Part shown: positions 1 through 8,327 of the stretch, piece after piece
Numbering within the stretch: the stretch's first letter is position 1
Layout of the letters: the number at the start of each line of letters is the position of its first letter
DNA from: Paracrocinitomix mangrovi
GTDB taxonomy: Bacteria; Bacteroidota; Bacteroidia; Flavobacteriales_D; Crocinitomicaceae
DNA length: 64,000 nt
Assembly: GCF_019740355.2 (NCBI RefSeq)
Contig: NZ_CP091819.1
Coordinates: 1,426,001 to 1,490,000 of the forward strand
Reading direction: 5' to 3'
Program-made: the position numbers and the translations under genes
Notes under the pieces: model-generated
What the model was told of the DNA's origin: nothing
Seen by the model: only the letters and a program-made list of their open reading frames with translations
Databases searched by the model: none

Positions 1-521
1 AATTCTGCTCCAACCTCTTTAAATTCTTTAGGAATCACTTTGTTTTTCTCACCTCTGAGTTCTCCAAAAACTGAAGTAAAACTTTTATCTGAAATCAGCT
101 TTTGCAATTTTTTGGGATCTTTATTAATTGTCTCTCTTATATCGTACAATTGTTCCTTATCAGGCATATAAACACCTCCATAAACCCTGCAAAACTCCGG
201 TCCTATTTCAATGTACAAACCTGGAAAAGACTTATCCTTTCTTCCTTTAGGTGAAATGATGGCAGACCTGTTTAATTTATAAGGTGTTTTATCGTTTGAA
301 AATCTGATATCACGGTTGATTCTGAAAATAGCATCTTTGGGAGCGATATCAACGGCTTTATCTCTTTGTTTTACTTCACTTATAAGATCACCAACAAAGA
401 CATCAAAAGGTTCTTTAACAGATGTATGATATCTTTTTCTGTTTTCATCAAACCAATCTTTGTGATTGTTAGCTGCTAACTCCTTAAAAAAATCAAAATA
501 GTCTTTTGTAAAATATGCCAT
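1..521 (-). CDS. DUF2461 family protein (partial, C-terminus beyond window)
   Basis: The first 173 codons read from an ATG at 521 down to the left edge, so the C-terminus is missing. The N-terminus (MAYFTKDYFDFFKELAANN, then KDWFDENRKRY) and the later segments FRINRDIRFSNDKTPYK and PGLYIEIGPE match the DUF2461/TIGR02453 family, proteins of about 220 residues with no established biochemical role. The next gene is divergent, with a 95-bp spacer in which I see no clear TAnnTTTG promoter. Family assignment is firm; function is unknown. Confidence 0.85.
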   Translation of the reverse strand, partial: MAYFTKDYFDFFKELAANNHKDWFDENRKRYHTSVKEPFDVFVGDLISEVKQRDKAVDIAPKDAIFRINRDIRFSNDKTPYKLNRSAIISPKGRKDKSFPGLYIEIGPEFCRVYGGVYMPDKEQLYDIRETINKDPKKLQKLISDKSFTSVFGELRGEKNKVIPKEFKEVGAE

Positions 522-594
522 GTACTTCAGATTTTAAGACAAATCCACACAATAATTCACTAGATTTGTCGCGCCTATAATGATTTAAAAATAA

Positions 595-613
595 GTAAAA
601 TAAACAGACGAAA
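595..613 (+). promoter_or_regulatory. shared upstream box, copy 1
   Basis: GTAAAATAAACAGACGAAA, 3 bp before the ATG at 617. It matches 17 of 19 positions of the sequence at 1182-1200 upstream of the SiaC-like gene. It could be a start-site or leader element; it does not fit TAnnTTTG. Confidence 0.3.
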
Positions 614-616
614 CTC

Positions 617-1090
617 ATGCCTCAAGTAAGTGTTGAAAGTATTGCCAAAGCTTTAAAAAAGGTTGATCAATTAGATGAAGACGGATTAGACAGGTTGATT
701 GAAACCTATACCTTAAAACAAGAAGCGCTTGTAAATTATATTCTAGCTGCAGGATACGAGTATGAAAATGAAGATCTGAATGTTTTTTCTATTTATTATT
801 TCGCTTTAGTGTATGAAGCTTTTTATCAGCAAGGCATCACTTTAAAAACCATCACGGATGAAATGATAGAGGAATTTCAAGATCCTTTTGTGATGGCTTT
901 GGATGAATTAAACAAGAATGAAGACTTTGAACCGCTTCAAGATTTAATCAATCAGCATAATCTACTCAATTTCATGACAGAAGAGATTGAGTCTGAAGAT
1001 TCTGACGGTATTGTTTTAGACGAGGATACTCAAACTCAACTATTTATCGTTACTACGTCCATGATTGGATTGATGAATGCAGCTACATAA
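617..1090 (+). CDS. hypothetical acidic helical protein
   Basis: A 157-residue protein with no signal peptide or membrane segment, rich in Asp and Glu (for example DQLDEDGLDRLIETY and EEIESEDSDGIVLDEDTQ), that looks all-helical. I do not recognise a family. It lies 125 bp upstream of the SiaC-like gene in the same direction, and a 19-bp sequence upstream of it (595-613) recurs upstream of that gene (1182-1200), which hints at shared control. The ATG at 617 is the first in frame. Confidence 0.7.
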   Translation: MPQVSVESIAKALKKVDQLDEDGLDRLIETYTLKQEALVNYILAAGYEYENEDLNVFSIYYFALVYEAFYQQGITLKTITDEMIEEFQDPFVMALDELNKNEDFEPLQDLINQHNLLNFMTEEIESEDSDGIVLDEDTQTQLFIVTTSMIGLMNAAT

Positions 1091-1181
1091 CTTAGACTGT
1101 AAATTTCACGGGTTTGTCGAAATTTTATCTAATTTCAGATAATTCTATATCCCATTTTGTAACAATTAGTGGTAAATTAGG

Positions 1182-1200
1182 GTAAAATAGACAAACGAAA
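1182..1200 (+). promoter_or_regulatory. shared upstream box, copy 2
   Basis: GTAAAATAGACAAACGAAA, 15 bp before the ATG of the SiaC-like gene. It is the second copy of the box at 595-613 (17/19 identical). The different distance to the start codon argues against a ribosome-binding role. Confidence 0.3.
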
Positions 1201-1215
1201 AAATAATCGACTACA

Positions 1216-1596
1216 ATGTCAGTAAACATTGAAGCATCAGTAAAAACTCCTTCTATTCACATGGATGAGAGTGCAGGACACATTTCGATCAAGGGAATTT
1301 CTATTCCAGAAGATCCCCATGAGTTCTATCATCCCCTGATCAAGGCGATTGAAGATTATCGTGTTTCTCCGGCTGCCAAAACTGCTTTGGATTTGCACCT
1401 GGAGTATTTCAATACAAGTTCAACACTTATCATTAGAAATTTGATCAAAGACTTAAGAATGATTAAAGAAAAAACTGATTTAGTTGTGAATTGGTTCTTT
1501 GAATCAGATGATGAGGACATGAAAGAAGCCGGAGAAGAATTTAAATTACTTTTCTCGGACATTCAATTTAACATTACTCCCGTAGATACATTCTAA
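1216..1596 (+). CDS. SiaC-family regulatory phosphoprotein (DUF1987)
   Basis: A 126-residue protein with the DUF1987 pattern: KTPSIHMD near residue 10, ISIKGISIPEDPHEFYHPL at 23-41, and LEYFNTSST at 62-70. In Pseudomonas SiaC the Thr in this NTSS-type loop is phosphorylated by the kinase SiaB and dephosphorylated by the PP2C phosphatase SiaA; here T67-S68-S69 would be the equivalent. No SiaA or SiaB homologue is in the window. The stop codon overlaps the next start (TAATG at 1594-1598), so translation with the thioesterase is probably coupled. Family confident; partners unknown. Confidence 0.85.
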   Translation: MSVNIEASVKTPSIHMDESAGHISIKGISIPEDPHEFYHPLIKAIEDYRVSPAAKTALDLHLEYFNTSSTLIIRNLIKDLRMIKEKTDLVVNWFFESDDEDMKEAGEEFKLLFSDIQFNITPVDTF

Positions 1597-2009
1597 TGGC
1601 ACTTTTGCCCAAAGAGATTATTGACAAAATGATGGCGTCTGACGAAATGAGTCAGTGGCTTGGAATTACCGTCTTAGATTACACAGCCGGAGCAGTTTCA
1701 TTAAAGATGACTGTTCGCAAAGAAATGACCAATGGCTTTGGTGTAACACATGGCGGAATCACCTATTCATTAGCTGATAGCGCACTAGCATTTTCTTCAA
1801 ATTCACACGGAATGCGATCTATGTCAATTGAAACTTCAATTTCTCATCTAGCACAAGTAAATGAAGGAGATATTTTAACGGTTAAATCAAGACAACTTTC
1901 TTTGAGTCGTAAAATTGGAGTTTATGAAATGGACGTTTACAATCAAGACAACAAGATTGTTGCACATTTTAAAGGAACTGTCTATAGATCAAGTATTGAG
2001 TGGAAATAA
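1596..2009 (+). CDS. paaI: PaaI-type hotdog-fold thioesterase
   Basis: A 137-residue single hotdog domain. The PaaI signature is clear: NGFGVTHGGITYSLADSALA (residues about 46-65) followed by FSSNSHG, with the catalytic-type Asp in LADSA, so it probably hydrolyses an aryl- or acyl-CoA thioester in the cytoplasm. In phenylacetate operons PaaI acts as a proofreading thioesterase, but no other paa gene is present, so the substrate is open. It overlaps the SiaC-like stop by one base. Its 3' end recurs as a 70-bp relic at 2467-2536, showing this gene was once duplicated. Confidence 0.82.
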   Translation: MALLPKEIIDKMMASDEMSQWLGITVLDYTAGAVSLKMTVRKEMTNGFGVTHGGITYSLADSALAFSSNSHGMRSMSIETSISHLAQVNEGDILTVKSRQLSLSRKIGVYEMDVYNQDNKIVAHFKGTVYRSSIEWK

Positions 2010-2045
2010 TTTTTTATATTCGATTAAACTCTACTACTTATACTC

Positions 2046-2450
2046 ATGTTTATAGATTCTTTGCAGTCACTTGATACTATAGAATTTAAGAATACCAACT
2101 TCTACTTTAGAGAAGATAATATTGTTATCATCCGTATCAAAGACAACTCTCATATTGAGTTAGCGGATACAATAAAAGAAAGGCAGTATCTTCTTCGTGA
2201 AAAATCTCATCTGCTCCCAATTAAAGTAATGATTATTTCCGGTTCGAAAGTTAAAATTTCTAAAGAAGCCAAAGATTATGCTAATTCTCCTGAAAGTACT
2301 TGCATGATAAAAGCTGAAGCACTTGTTGTCAGAACTTTTGCAGAAAAAATGGCAGCAAATTTTATTTCAAAAATTTACAACGTTCCAATGCCTATTAAAG
2401 CATTTACTGCTGAAACAGATGCTTTGAAGTGGCTTATGCAACGTGAATAA
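2046..2450 (+). CDS. STAS-like protein, DUF7793-type (copy 1)
   Basis: A 134-residue soluble protein paralogous to the gene at 2574-2981. Shared features in order: YxFRxxxIVxIxIKxxxHIEL near residues 20-40, KISKEAKDYANSPE near 72-85, and AEALVVRTFAEKMAANFI near 93-110, ending DALKWL. This pattern is typical of small Bacteroidetes proteins with a SpoIIAA/STAS-like fold (I believe DUF7793); the family number is from memory. It begins 36 bp after the thioesterase stop and is likely co-transcribed. A role as a regulatory partner protein is inference. Confidence 0.6.
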   Translation: MFIDSLQSLDTIEFKNTNFYFREDNIVIIRIKDNSHIELADTIKERQYLLREKSHLLPIKVMIISGSKVKISKEAKDYANSPESTCMIKAEALVVRTFAEKMAANFISKIYNVPMPIKAFTAETDALKWLMQRE

Positions 2451-2454
2451 CTCA

Positions 2455-2536
2455 TTGACAAGTATTCAATCAAGATAACAAGATTGTAGCACATTTTAAA
2501 GGAACTGTTTACAGATCTGATAAAGAATGGAATTAA
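2455..2536 (+). pseudogene. relic of a second paaI copy (3' end only)
   Basis: From 2468 to 2536 the sequence repeats the last 69 bp of the thioesterase gene with 58 of 69 bases identical, including an in-frame stop. Translated, 19 of the last 23 residues agree (core NQDNKIVAHFKGTVYRS). Similarity fades upstream at about 2455, right behind the stop of the first STAS-like gene, and no start codon or catalytic region remains. Most differences in the conserved part are synonymous, so the copy was probably functional for some time before it was deleted. Confidence 0.8.
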
Positions 2537-2573
2537 AATTCCTTACTTTCGCCCACTTAAATTTTATTCCCTT

Positions 2574-2981
2574 TTGATGTTAATAGAAATTGAAGATCTC
2601 TGTGGAGAGGTCGTCGAACTGAACAAATCTATATATGAATTTAAGCAAGGTGGTATTGTAAAAATCAACATTAAGGAAGACGCTCATGTTGAAATTGAAG
2701 ACGCCATGGAAGAATTTAGGCTTTTGTTGTCAAAGCCAGAATATCTGCCAGCCAAAGCTTTAATTGTTCCTGGAGACAATGCCTCTGTTTCTAAAGAAAC
2801 ACGCGACTTTGCCAATAGTCCACAGGGGAAAAGTGTGATTAAGTGTCAGGCTATTGTCGTTCATTCACTACCACACAAAATAATGGCCAATTTTATCAGA
2901 CGTTTTTACAAAACTCCTGTAAAAATTAAAATTTTTGATAACGAAAAAAATGCTGTAGAATGGTTGAGTGCGCAGGATTAA
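2574..2981 (+). CDS. STAS-like protein, DUF7793-type (copy 2)
   Basis: A 135-residue paralogue of the protein at 2046-2450. It keeps the same order of elements: IVKINIKEDAHVEIEDA, VSKETRDFANSPQGKSVIK, CQAIVVHSLPHKIMANFI, and a C-terminal NAVEWLSAQ. The two copies are well diverged (I estimate below half identical), although both sit behind a paaI 3' end, the first intact and the second a relic. The first codons are ATG ATG TTA, so the start may be at 2574 or 2577. It overlaps the convergent DUF2809 gene by four bases. Confidence 0.6.
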   Translation: MMLIEIEDLCGEVVELNKSIYEFKQGGIVKINIKEDAHVEIEDAMEEFRLLLSKPEYLPAKALIVPGDNASVSKETRDFANSPQGKSVIKCQAIVVHSLPHKIMANFIRRFYKTPVKIKIFDNEKNAVEWLSAQD

Positions 2982-3352
2982 GACCTTGAAGTTATTCTCT
3001 TAAATTCTGCGTAAAGGATAATCTTAAAACTAATCACGTAAGCCAGTAAATCCAACCAATCAAAAGTACTGCCAATGATCACGGCTGCAAACTTATTGCC
3101 TGACAAACCTAATCGGTCTGCTAATGAAAAATATTGCATAATCTCAACGGATACCGCAAAAACTAAAACGGCTATAGCAGTTTGAGCAGGAGGTACTTTC
3201 AAAAAGGTTTTTAAAAATGCATATAATAAAATAACCACCAATACATCTCCTAAAAATGGACGCACAAATTGGTCATGTACATATAACGCAATTAGGATTT
3301 CAATAATCAAAATTATTGAGAACAATAATCCGTATTTGTAATTGAAAGTCAT
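2978..3352 (-). CDS. DUF2809 family membrane protein
   Basis: A 124-residue protein with four predicted membrane segments. The family signature is present: DQFVRPFLGDVLVVILLYAF near residue 30, then VEIMQYF and a C-terminal GSTFDWLDLLAYV. DUF2809 proteins (YjgA-like small integral membrane proteins) have no established function. The gene is monocistronic: its 3' end overlaps the convergent STAS-like gene by four bases and its 5' side faces the secA terminator. Confidence 0.8.
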   Translation of the reverse strand: MTFNYKYGLLFSIILIIEILIALYVHDQFVRPFLGDVLVVILLYAFLKTFLKVPPAQTAIAVLVFAVSVEIMQYFSLADRLGLSGNKFAAVIIGSTFDWLDLLAYVISFKIILYAEFKRITSRS

Positions 3353-3406
3353 GCAGTTAAAAAGAAATTACGTTTTGAATTTATCAATTAAAGTATAGAG
3401 TACAAA

Positions 3407-3436
3407 AAAAATGCTCGTTGTTTAACGAGCATTTTA
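3407..3436 (-). terminator. intrinsic terminator of secA
   Basis: A perfect 10-bp stem, AATGCTCGTT (3410-3419) and AACGAGCATT (3424-3433), with a 4-nt loop. On the minus strand it is followed by a run of T (plus-strand A at 3404-3410). It lies 20 bp beyond the secA stop. Confidence 0.85.
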
Positions 3437-3455
3437 ATATAATTGATTTAATCTT

Positions 3456-6400
3456 TTAAGCTTCTTGTTTTACAATCATCCATTGTCCGGATTTAAGTAA
3501 TGGTTCAGCTTGTTTAAACTTTACAACTCTGGTTTCACCTGTTTGCATATTTCGGATTTCAACTTTATCGTTTCTTCCAATTTTAGGTGCTGTTGTAATC
3601 GGTTGTTTCTTAGGTGGACGATTTTGATGATTACCTGAATTAGCCATTGCTTCTTCATATCCTTCACTTCCTTGAAACTCTTCTGTTTCATGATGTTCAG
3701 ATGCATTTTGATAAGCACTTTGGCCAAACTCATTTCCAACCGCCTTTTGTTGCACAGGTTGAGCTTGATTAGGCAACATCCCTTTGCTCAAAAATCCAAC
3801 TACCTCCTTACTCATCTTACCAAGCATATCTCTGAACAAATCATAAGATTCCTTTTTGTAGATTACCAATGGATCTTTTTGCTCAATAGATGCGTGTTGA
3901 ACAGCTGTTCTCAAGTCATCCATTTTTCTCAAATGCTCTTTCCACTCATTGTCTATAAATCCTAAGGTGATTACTTTCTCAATCTGCTTTTTAAGCATCT
4001 TACCTTCTGATTTATAAGCTTTCTCTAAGTCAATTACACAATTAATTGACTTTTCACCATCTGTGATAGGGAAAGCGATTTGCTTGTACTCAGATTCGTT
4101 ATTATGCACTTGCTCAATAACAGGTTTTGCCAATTTAATTAACTGTTCAGATTTCTCATTGTAAGCGGCAATTGCAGCATCATACACAGTATCCATCAGT
4201 ACATTTGGGTTTCCACTTTCAAACTCTTCTCTTGAAACAGGAGACTCAATTCTCAAGTACTGCACCAAATCAATCTCAAATGATTCAAAATCTTTTGCAG
4301 GATAGTGATCGTTTATAATTTCTTCTACTACATCATAGAACATGTTAGAAACATCCAATTCTAATCTATCGCCAAATAATGCATTTCTTCTTTTCTTGTA
4401 GATAGCATTACGTTGCGCATTCATTACGTCATCATACTCTAACAATCTCTTACGAACACCAAAAGCATTTTCTTCTACTTTCTTTTGTGCTCTTTCAATT
4501 GATTTAGTAATCATTGAATGTTGGATCACCTCTCCTTCTTTATATCCCATTCGGTCCATTATCTTAGCAATACGCTCTGAACCAAATTTTCTCATCAAAT
4601 CATCTTCCAAAGACACAAAGAATTGAGAAGATCCCGGATCTCCCTGACGACCGGCACGACCTCTTAACTGTCTATCTACACGTCTTGAATCGTGACGCTC
4701 AGTACCTATGATCGCTAAACCTCCGGCATCAATAACTTCTTTGGATAATTTAATATCTGTACCACGACCTGCCATATTGGTAGCAATGGTTACTTTTCCT
4801 GCTTGTCCTGCCTCTGCAACAATCTCAGACTCTTTTTGATGTTGTTTCGCGTTCAATACATTATGAGGAATTCCTCTCATGCGCAACATTTTACTCAACA
4901 ACTCAGAAATCTCTACTGTAGTTGTACCTACCAAAACAGGTCTTCCGGCATCAACCAACTTGTTCACCTCTTCAATAACAGCATTGAATTTTTCTCTTTG
5001 CGTTTTGAAAACCAAATCTTGCTCATCTTTACGCGAAATTGGTTTGTTAGTAGGGATTACAACAACATCTAATTTGTAGATATCCCACATCTCTTGTGCT
5101 TCAGTTTCTGCTGTACCCGTCATCCCTGACAATTTATGGTACATTCTAAAGAAGTTTTGAAGCGTTACTGTTGCATATGTTTGTGTAGCAGCCTCAACCG
5201 TTACATTTTCTTTTGCTTCAATCGCCTGGTGTAAACCGTCAGAATATCTTCTTCCGTCCATGATACGACCGGTTTGCTCATCAACGATTTTAACCTTTCC
5301 TTCCATCAATACATATTCTACCTCTTTTTCAAAAAGTGTATATGCTTTTAACAATTGGTTCATTGAATGAATTCTTTCAGATTTGATTTTATAATCTGAT
5401 ACTAATTCATCCTTTTTCTTCAACATGTCTTTACGATCGATACCCGATTTTTCAATATCGTTCATCTCAGTCGCAATGTCAGGAAGGATATAGTAGTTTG
5501 CATCTTCACCTTCAGCCAACAAATCAATCCCTTTTTCAGTTAAATCAATTTGATTGTGCTTTTCATTGATAACGAAAAATAACTCCTTATCAATTTTAGG
5601 CATTTCTCTTTCTCTATCTTGTAAATAGTAATTCTCAGTTTTTTGTAATTGAGCTCTGATTCCCGGCTCAGATAAAAATTTGATAAGCGCTTTGTTTTTT
5701 GGCAAACCTCTATAACATCTCAACAAGGCATCTGAACCTTCCTGTAGCGTTTCTTTATCTATATCACCGCTCTCTAATCCTGCCAATTTCTTTTTAGCGG
5801 TAATTAGTAGATCATTGATTAATTTTCTTTGAGCACTTACTACTTTCTCAATCTTAGGTTTTAGTTCATTAAACTCATGCTTATCTCCTCCGGCTGTAGG
5901 CCCTGAAATAATCAAAGGTGTACGCGCGTCATCAATCAATACCGAATCCACCTCATCTATAATAGCAAAGTGATGTTTATGTTGTACAATCTGCTCAGGA
6001 TCAGAAGACATGTTATCTCTCAAATAATCAAAACCAAACTCATTATTAGTGCCGAATGTAATATTTGCACGGTAAGCCGCTTTTCTTCCAGGACTGTTTG
6101 GCGAATGTTTATCGATACAATCCACCGTTAAGCCATGAAACTGGTACAAAGGTCCCATCCATTCAGAGTCACGTTTTGCCAGGTAATCATTCACTGTTAC
6201 CACATGAACTCCTTTACCAGAAAGAGCATTAAGGTAAACAGGTAATGTAGCTACCAATGTTTTACCTTCACCCGTTTGCATTTCCGCAATATTTCCTTTG
6301 TGCAACACTGTACCACCATATAACTGTACGTCATAGTGAACCATGTTCCAGGTAATTTCTGCACCCGCAGCATTCCATGAATTAGCATATGTTGCCTGAT

Positions 6401-6851
6401 CACCATTTATTGTTACAAAGTCTTTTTGAGCGGCTAATTCTTTATCATATTCTGAAGCAGTTACAGTAATTTCAGTATTGTTTGCAAATCTGAAAGCTGT
6501 TTCTTTAACAACAGCAAAAGCCTCAGGAAGGATGTTTTCTAATACTTTCTCAATTTCAACATCTACTTCTTTTTTAAGTTTATCAACTTTAGTGTAGATA
6601 TCTTCTTTTTCTTGAAAATCCATTTGCGGATTATCTTCTACTTTTTGAGTCAGTGAAGTGATTTCATCTTCTAAAGCTTGAGTTGCTTTTTTTATTTGAT
6701 CCTGAAACCAAATTGTCTTACCTCTCAGCTCATCATTAGATAACGATTTAATACTTGCTTCGTGAGATTTTACCAGATCTACATAAGGTTGAAATATCTT
6801 ATCGTCTTTCTTTGATTTACTTCCTACTACTTTCTTGAATATGTTTAACAT
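3456..6851 (-). CDS. secA: protein translocase ATPase SecA
   Basis: SecA drives export of unfolded proteins through SecYEG, whose SecY is encoded at 34508-35827. I start it at the ATG at 6851 ([10 protein letters not shown]), giving 1131 residues; a longer frame reaching 7067 reads through the leader and is not SecA-like. Visible motifs are Walker [13 protein letters not shown]-type [32 protein letters not shown], and the helicase motif NMAGRGTDI with [14 protein letters not shown]. The C-terminus lacks the CxCx8CH zinc motif and ends in a Bacteroidetes-type segment ([20 protein letters not shown]). It is longer than E. coli SecA (901 aa) because of family-typical insertions between the motor motifs. 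Confidence 0.97.
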   Translation of the reverse strand: MLNIFKKVVGSKSKKDDKIFQPYVDLVKSHEASIKSLSNDELRGKTIWFQDQIKKATQALEDEITSLTQKVEDNPQMDFQEKEDIYTKVDKLKKEVDVEIEKVLENILPEAFAVVKETAFRFANNTEITVTASEYDKELAAQKDFVTINGDQATYANSWNAAGAEITWNMVHYDVQLYGGTVLHKGNIAEMQTGEGKTLVATLPVYLNALSGKGVHVVTVNDYLAKRDSEWMGPLYQFHGLTVDCIDKHSPNSPGRKAAYRANITFGTNNEFGFDYLRDNMSSDPEQIVQHKHHFAIIDEVDSVLIDDARTPLIISGPTAGGDKHEFNELKPKIEKVVSAQRKLINDLLITAKKKLAGLESGDIDKETLQEGSDALLRCYRGLPKNKALIKFLSEPGIRAQLQKTENYYLQDREREMPKIDKELFFVINEKHNQIDLTEKGIDLLAEGEDANYYILPDIATEMNDIEKSGIDRKDMLKKKDELVSDYKIKSERIHSMNQLLKAYTLFEKEVEYVLMEGKVKIVDEQTGRIMDGRRYSDGLHQAIEAKENVTVEAATQTYATVTLQNFFRMYHKLSGMTGTAETEAQEMWDIYKLDVVVIPTNKPISRKDEQDLVFKTQREKFNAVIEEVNKLVDAGRPVLVGTTTVEISELLSKMLRMRGIPHNVLNAKQHQKESEIVAEAGQAGKVTIATNMAGRGTDIKLSKEVIDAGGLAIIGTERHDSRRVDRQLRGRAGRQGDPGSSQFFVSLEDDLMRKFGSERIAKIMDRMGYKEGEVIQHSMITKSIERAQKKVEENAFGVRKRLLEYDDVMNAQRNAIYKKRRNALFGDRLELDVSNMFYDVVEEIINDHYPAKDFESFEIDLVQYLRIESPVSREEFESGNPNVLMDTVYDAAIAAYNEKSEQLIKLAKPVIEQVHNNESEYKQIAFPITDGEKSINCVIDLEKAYKSEGKMLKKQIEKVITLGFIDNEWKEHLRKMDDLRTAVQHASIEQKDPLVIYKKESYDLFRDMLGKMSKEVVGFLSKGMLPNQAQPVQQKAVGNEFGQSAYQNASEHHETEEFQGSEGYEEAMANSGNHQNRPPKKQPITTAPKIGRNDKVEIRNMQTGETRVVKFKQAEPLLKSGQWMIVKQEA

Positions 6852-7066
6852 CTTTTCCTTGTAAAAAATGGATTTGTAAAAATAATGGGTTTGTTTTGGT
6901 AATCGCCCAATTGTGAACAAAAAATGACAGAAATTATACCATTTAGCATAAACCCGACAAATTGTCGCATTAAAACATAGAGACGTATAAGCTTTTTGAA
7001 TATTGGGAAAAAAGGAAAAAAAAGACTGCCATAATTGGTAAAAAGCGGCAGAAATAGACAAAAACA
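6852..7066 (-). other. secA leader region (no gene seen)
   Basis: 215 bp between the DUF2795 terminator and the secA start. It contains a second, weaker hairpin (CTGCC at 7026-7030 with GGCAG at 7047-7051, followed by T8 on the minus strand) and the short palindrome GACAAATTGTC at 6957-6967. I see no good TAnnTTTG match and no convincing small gene, so the secA promoter is not located. Confidence 0.4.
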
Positions 7067-7099
7067 AAAAATCCCACCGATAATACGGGTGGGATTTTT
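7066..7099 (-). terminator. intrinsic terminator of the DUF2795 gene
   Basis: A 9-bp stem, AATCCCACC (7070-7078) with GGTGGGATT (7088-7096), and a 9-nt loop, flanked by A and T runs that make it usable on the minus strand just after the stop at 7119. It separates this gene from secA. Confidence 0.85.
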
Positions 7100-7118
7100 A
7101 TTCGATTTTTGTTAATCT

Positions 7119-7340
7119 TTAATACTCATCCTCATTGAAGAAAAAATCTTCTTTTGTAGGATAATCCGGCCAAATCTCCTCAATACTTTCGTAAATCTCT
7201 CCTTCGTCCTCGATCTCCTGCAAATTTTCCACCACTTCTAATGGCGCTCCAGTACGCATGGCATAGTCGATCAACTCGTCCTTAGCTGCCGGCCATGGAG
7301 CATCTTCAAGATATGAAGCCAATTCCAACGTCCAATACAT
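7119..7340 (-). CDS. DUF2795 family small acidic protein
   Basis: A 73-residue, strongly acidic soluble protein (MYWTLELASYLEDAPWPAAK, then IDYAMRTGAPLEVVENLQ, ending FFFNEDEY). Bacteroidetes homologues annotated as DUF2795 have nearly this sequence and length, so it is highly conserved and functional, but its role is unknown. It has its own terminator at 7066-7099, so it is probably not part of a secA operon. Confidence 0.8.
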   Translation of the reverse strand: MYWTLELASYLEDAPWPAAKDELIDYAMRTGAPLEVVENLQEIEDEGEIYESIEEIWPDYPTKEDFFFNEDEY

Positions 7341-7434
7341 AGTTTATCGTTTTACTTTTCCGCAAAAGAATATTTTTTTATCTATAAATACAAGTTTTTT
7401 GCAAAAAAAATGCACACAATTCTTTAAAAAACCT

Positions 7435-7983
7435 CTATTTATTGGGTTTCCAAGGGATTTCTTCTGCCTTTAACTTCATTGTTAAATATCTGCTATAGAC
7501 AAATAAATAGTCACTCAATCGGTTAAGAAAGGCTAAAATGATAGGATTTTGCGGCTGATTTTCATTCAATTCTACCACTAACCTTTCTGCTCTTCTACAA
7601 ACACAACGCGCGATATGGCAAAAAGATACATTTTGATGACCTCCCGGTAAAACAAAGAATTTCATTGGCTCCAACTCTTCATCCATTTTGTCAATTGATT
7701 TTTCCAATCTTTCAATATCCGACTCGTGAAGCTCAGGCAATGACATTTTTGATTTTTCAGGATCTGATGCCAACCATGAACCCAAAGTAAATAAACGGTC
7801 CTGAATAAAAATAATCTCTTCTTTAAACTGTTCGTTCACTGTTGTATCTCTTAATAAGCCCATGTATGAATTCAACTCATCAACAGTACCGTAGGCGTCT
7901 ATCCTCAAAGCATACTTGGGCACTCTGGTTCCTCCAATTAATCCTGTTTTTCCTTGATCACCTTTCTTTGTATATATCTTCAT
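7435..7983 (-). CDS. PduO-type cob(I)alamin adenosyltransferase
   Basis: This enzyme transfers the adenosyl group of ATP to cob(I)alamin to make coenzyme B12. The 182-residue protein has the family landmarks in order: N-terminal MKIYTKKGDQGKTGLIGG (ATP-binding), DELNSYMGLLR, FVLPGG near residue 112, CRRAERL near 130, and LNRLSDYLFVYSRY near 155. The usual motif ends in AR, here SR. Length is normal for the family. No cobalamin biosynthesis gene is nearby, so the cell may salvage corrinoids, which is inference. It follows the small membrane protein gene by 20 bp on the same strand. Confidence 0.92.
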   Translation of the reverse strand: MKIYTKKGDQGKTGLIGGTRVPKYALRIDAYGTVDELNSYMGLLRDTTVNEQFKEEIIFIQDRLFTLGSWLASDPEKSKMSLPELHESDIERLEKSIDKMDEELEPMKFFVLPGGHQNVSFCHIARCVCRRAERLVVELNENQPQNPIILAFLNRLSDYLFVYSRYLTMKLKAEEIPWKPNK

Positions 7984-8003
7984 AGTACTATAATCTGCTT
8001 TTA

Positions 8004-8327
8004 TTAATCTCCAAATTTACTCAATACTAAAACTGCCCAATAAACCAGGATTGCAGTAATCGCCAGTAAACTAACCAACCATACTAAAATACCAATTCGG
8101 TTCCACTTTATCATTTTCAATTGATTAGATCTGGAATAACTTTCATTATCAATATTCTCAATTACTTTTTGCTTTTTTGGTAAAAGATCTATTACTGTTT
8201 TAAAAGGATAGTATGTAGTGGATTTAGGTGGATTTTTAATCTTCGCAAAATAATTGTTGACATATCTAAAAACGATTTGTCCAAGTATATTCAATACCAG
8301 CAGTATCCAAAACAATATTTTCATCAC
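8004..8327 (-). CDS. small membrane protein, two predicted helices
   Basis: A 107-residue protein with a hydrophobic N-terminal helix (ILFWILLVLNILGQIVF) and a second helix near residues 78-100 (IGILVWLVSLLAITAILVYW), with a basic middle section. I do not recognise it. Start choice: GTG at 8327 overlaps the stop of the upstream methyltransferase (TAGTG), but an ATG follows at 8324 and is equally likely. The coupling to the methyltransferase suggests one transcript with the adenosyltransferase downstream. Confidence 0.65.
   Translation of the reverse strand: MMKILFWILLVLNILGQIVFRYVNNYFAKIKNPPKSTTYYPFKTVIDLLPKKQKVIENIDNESYSRSNQLKMIKWNRIGILVWLVSLLAITAILVYWAVLVLSKFGD

Noticed and set aside
7026-7051. 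Hairpin CTGCC/GGCAG plus T8 considered as a riboswitch or operator for secA.
   Set aside because: Only five base pairs, no match to a riboswitch known to me; it may be a second terminator.
6852-7067. An open frame extends secA by 72 codons upstream.
   Set aside because: The added peptide is hydrophobic and Cys/Phe-rich, unlike any SecA N-terminus, and runs through the leader into the terminator of the previous gene. [10 protein letters not shown] at 6851 is the normal start.
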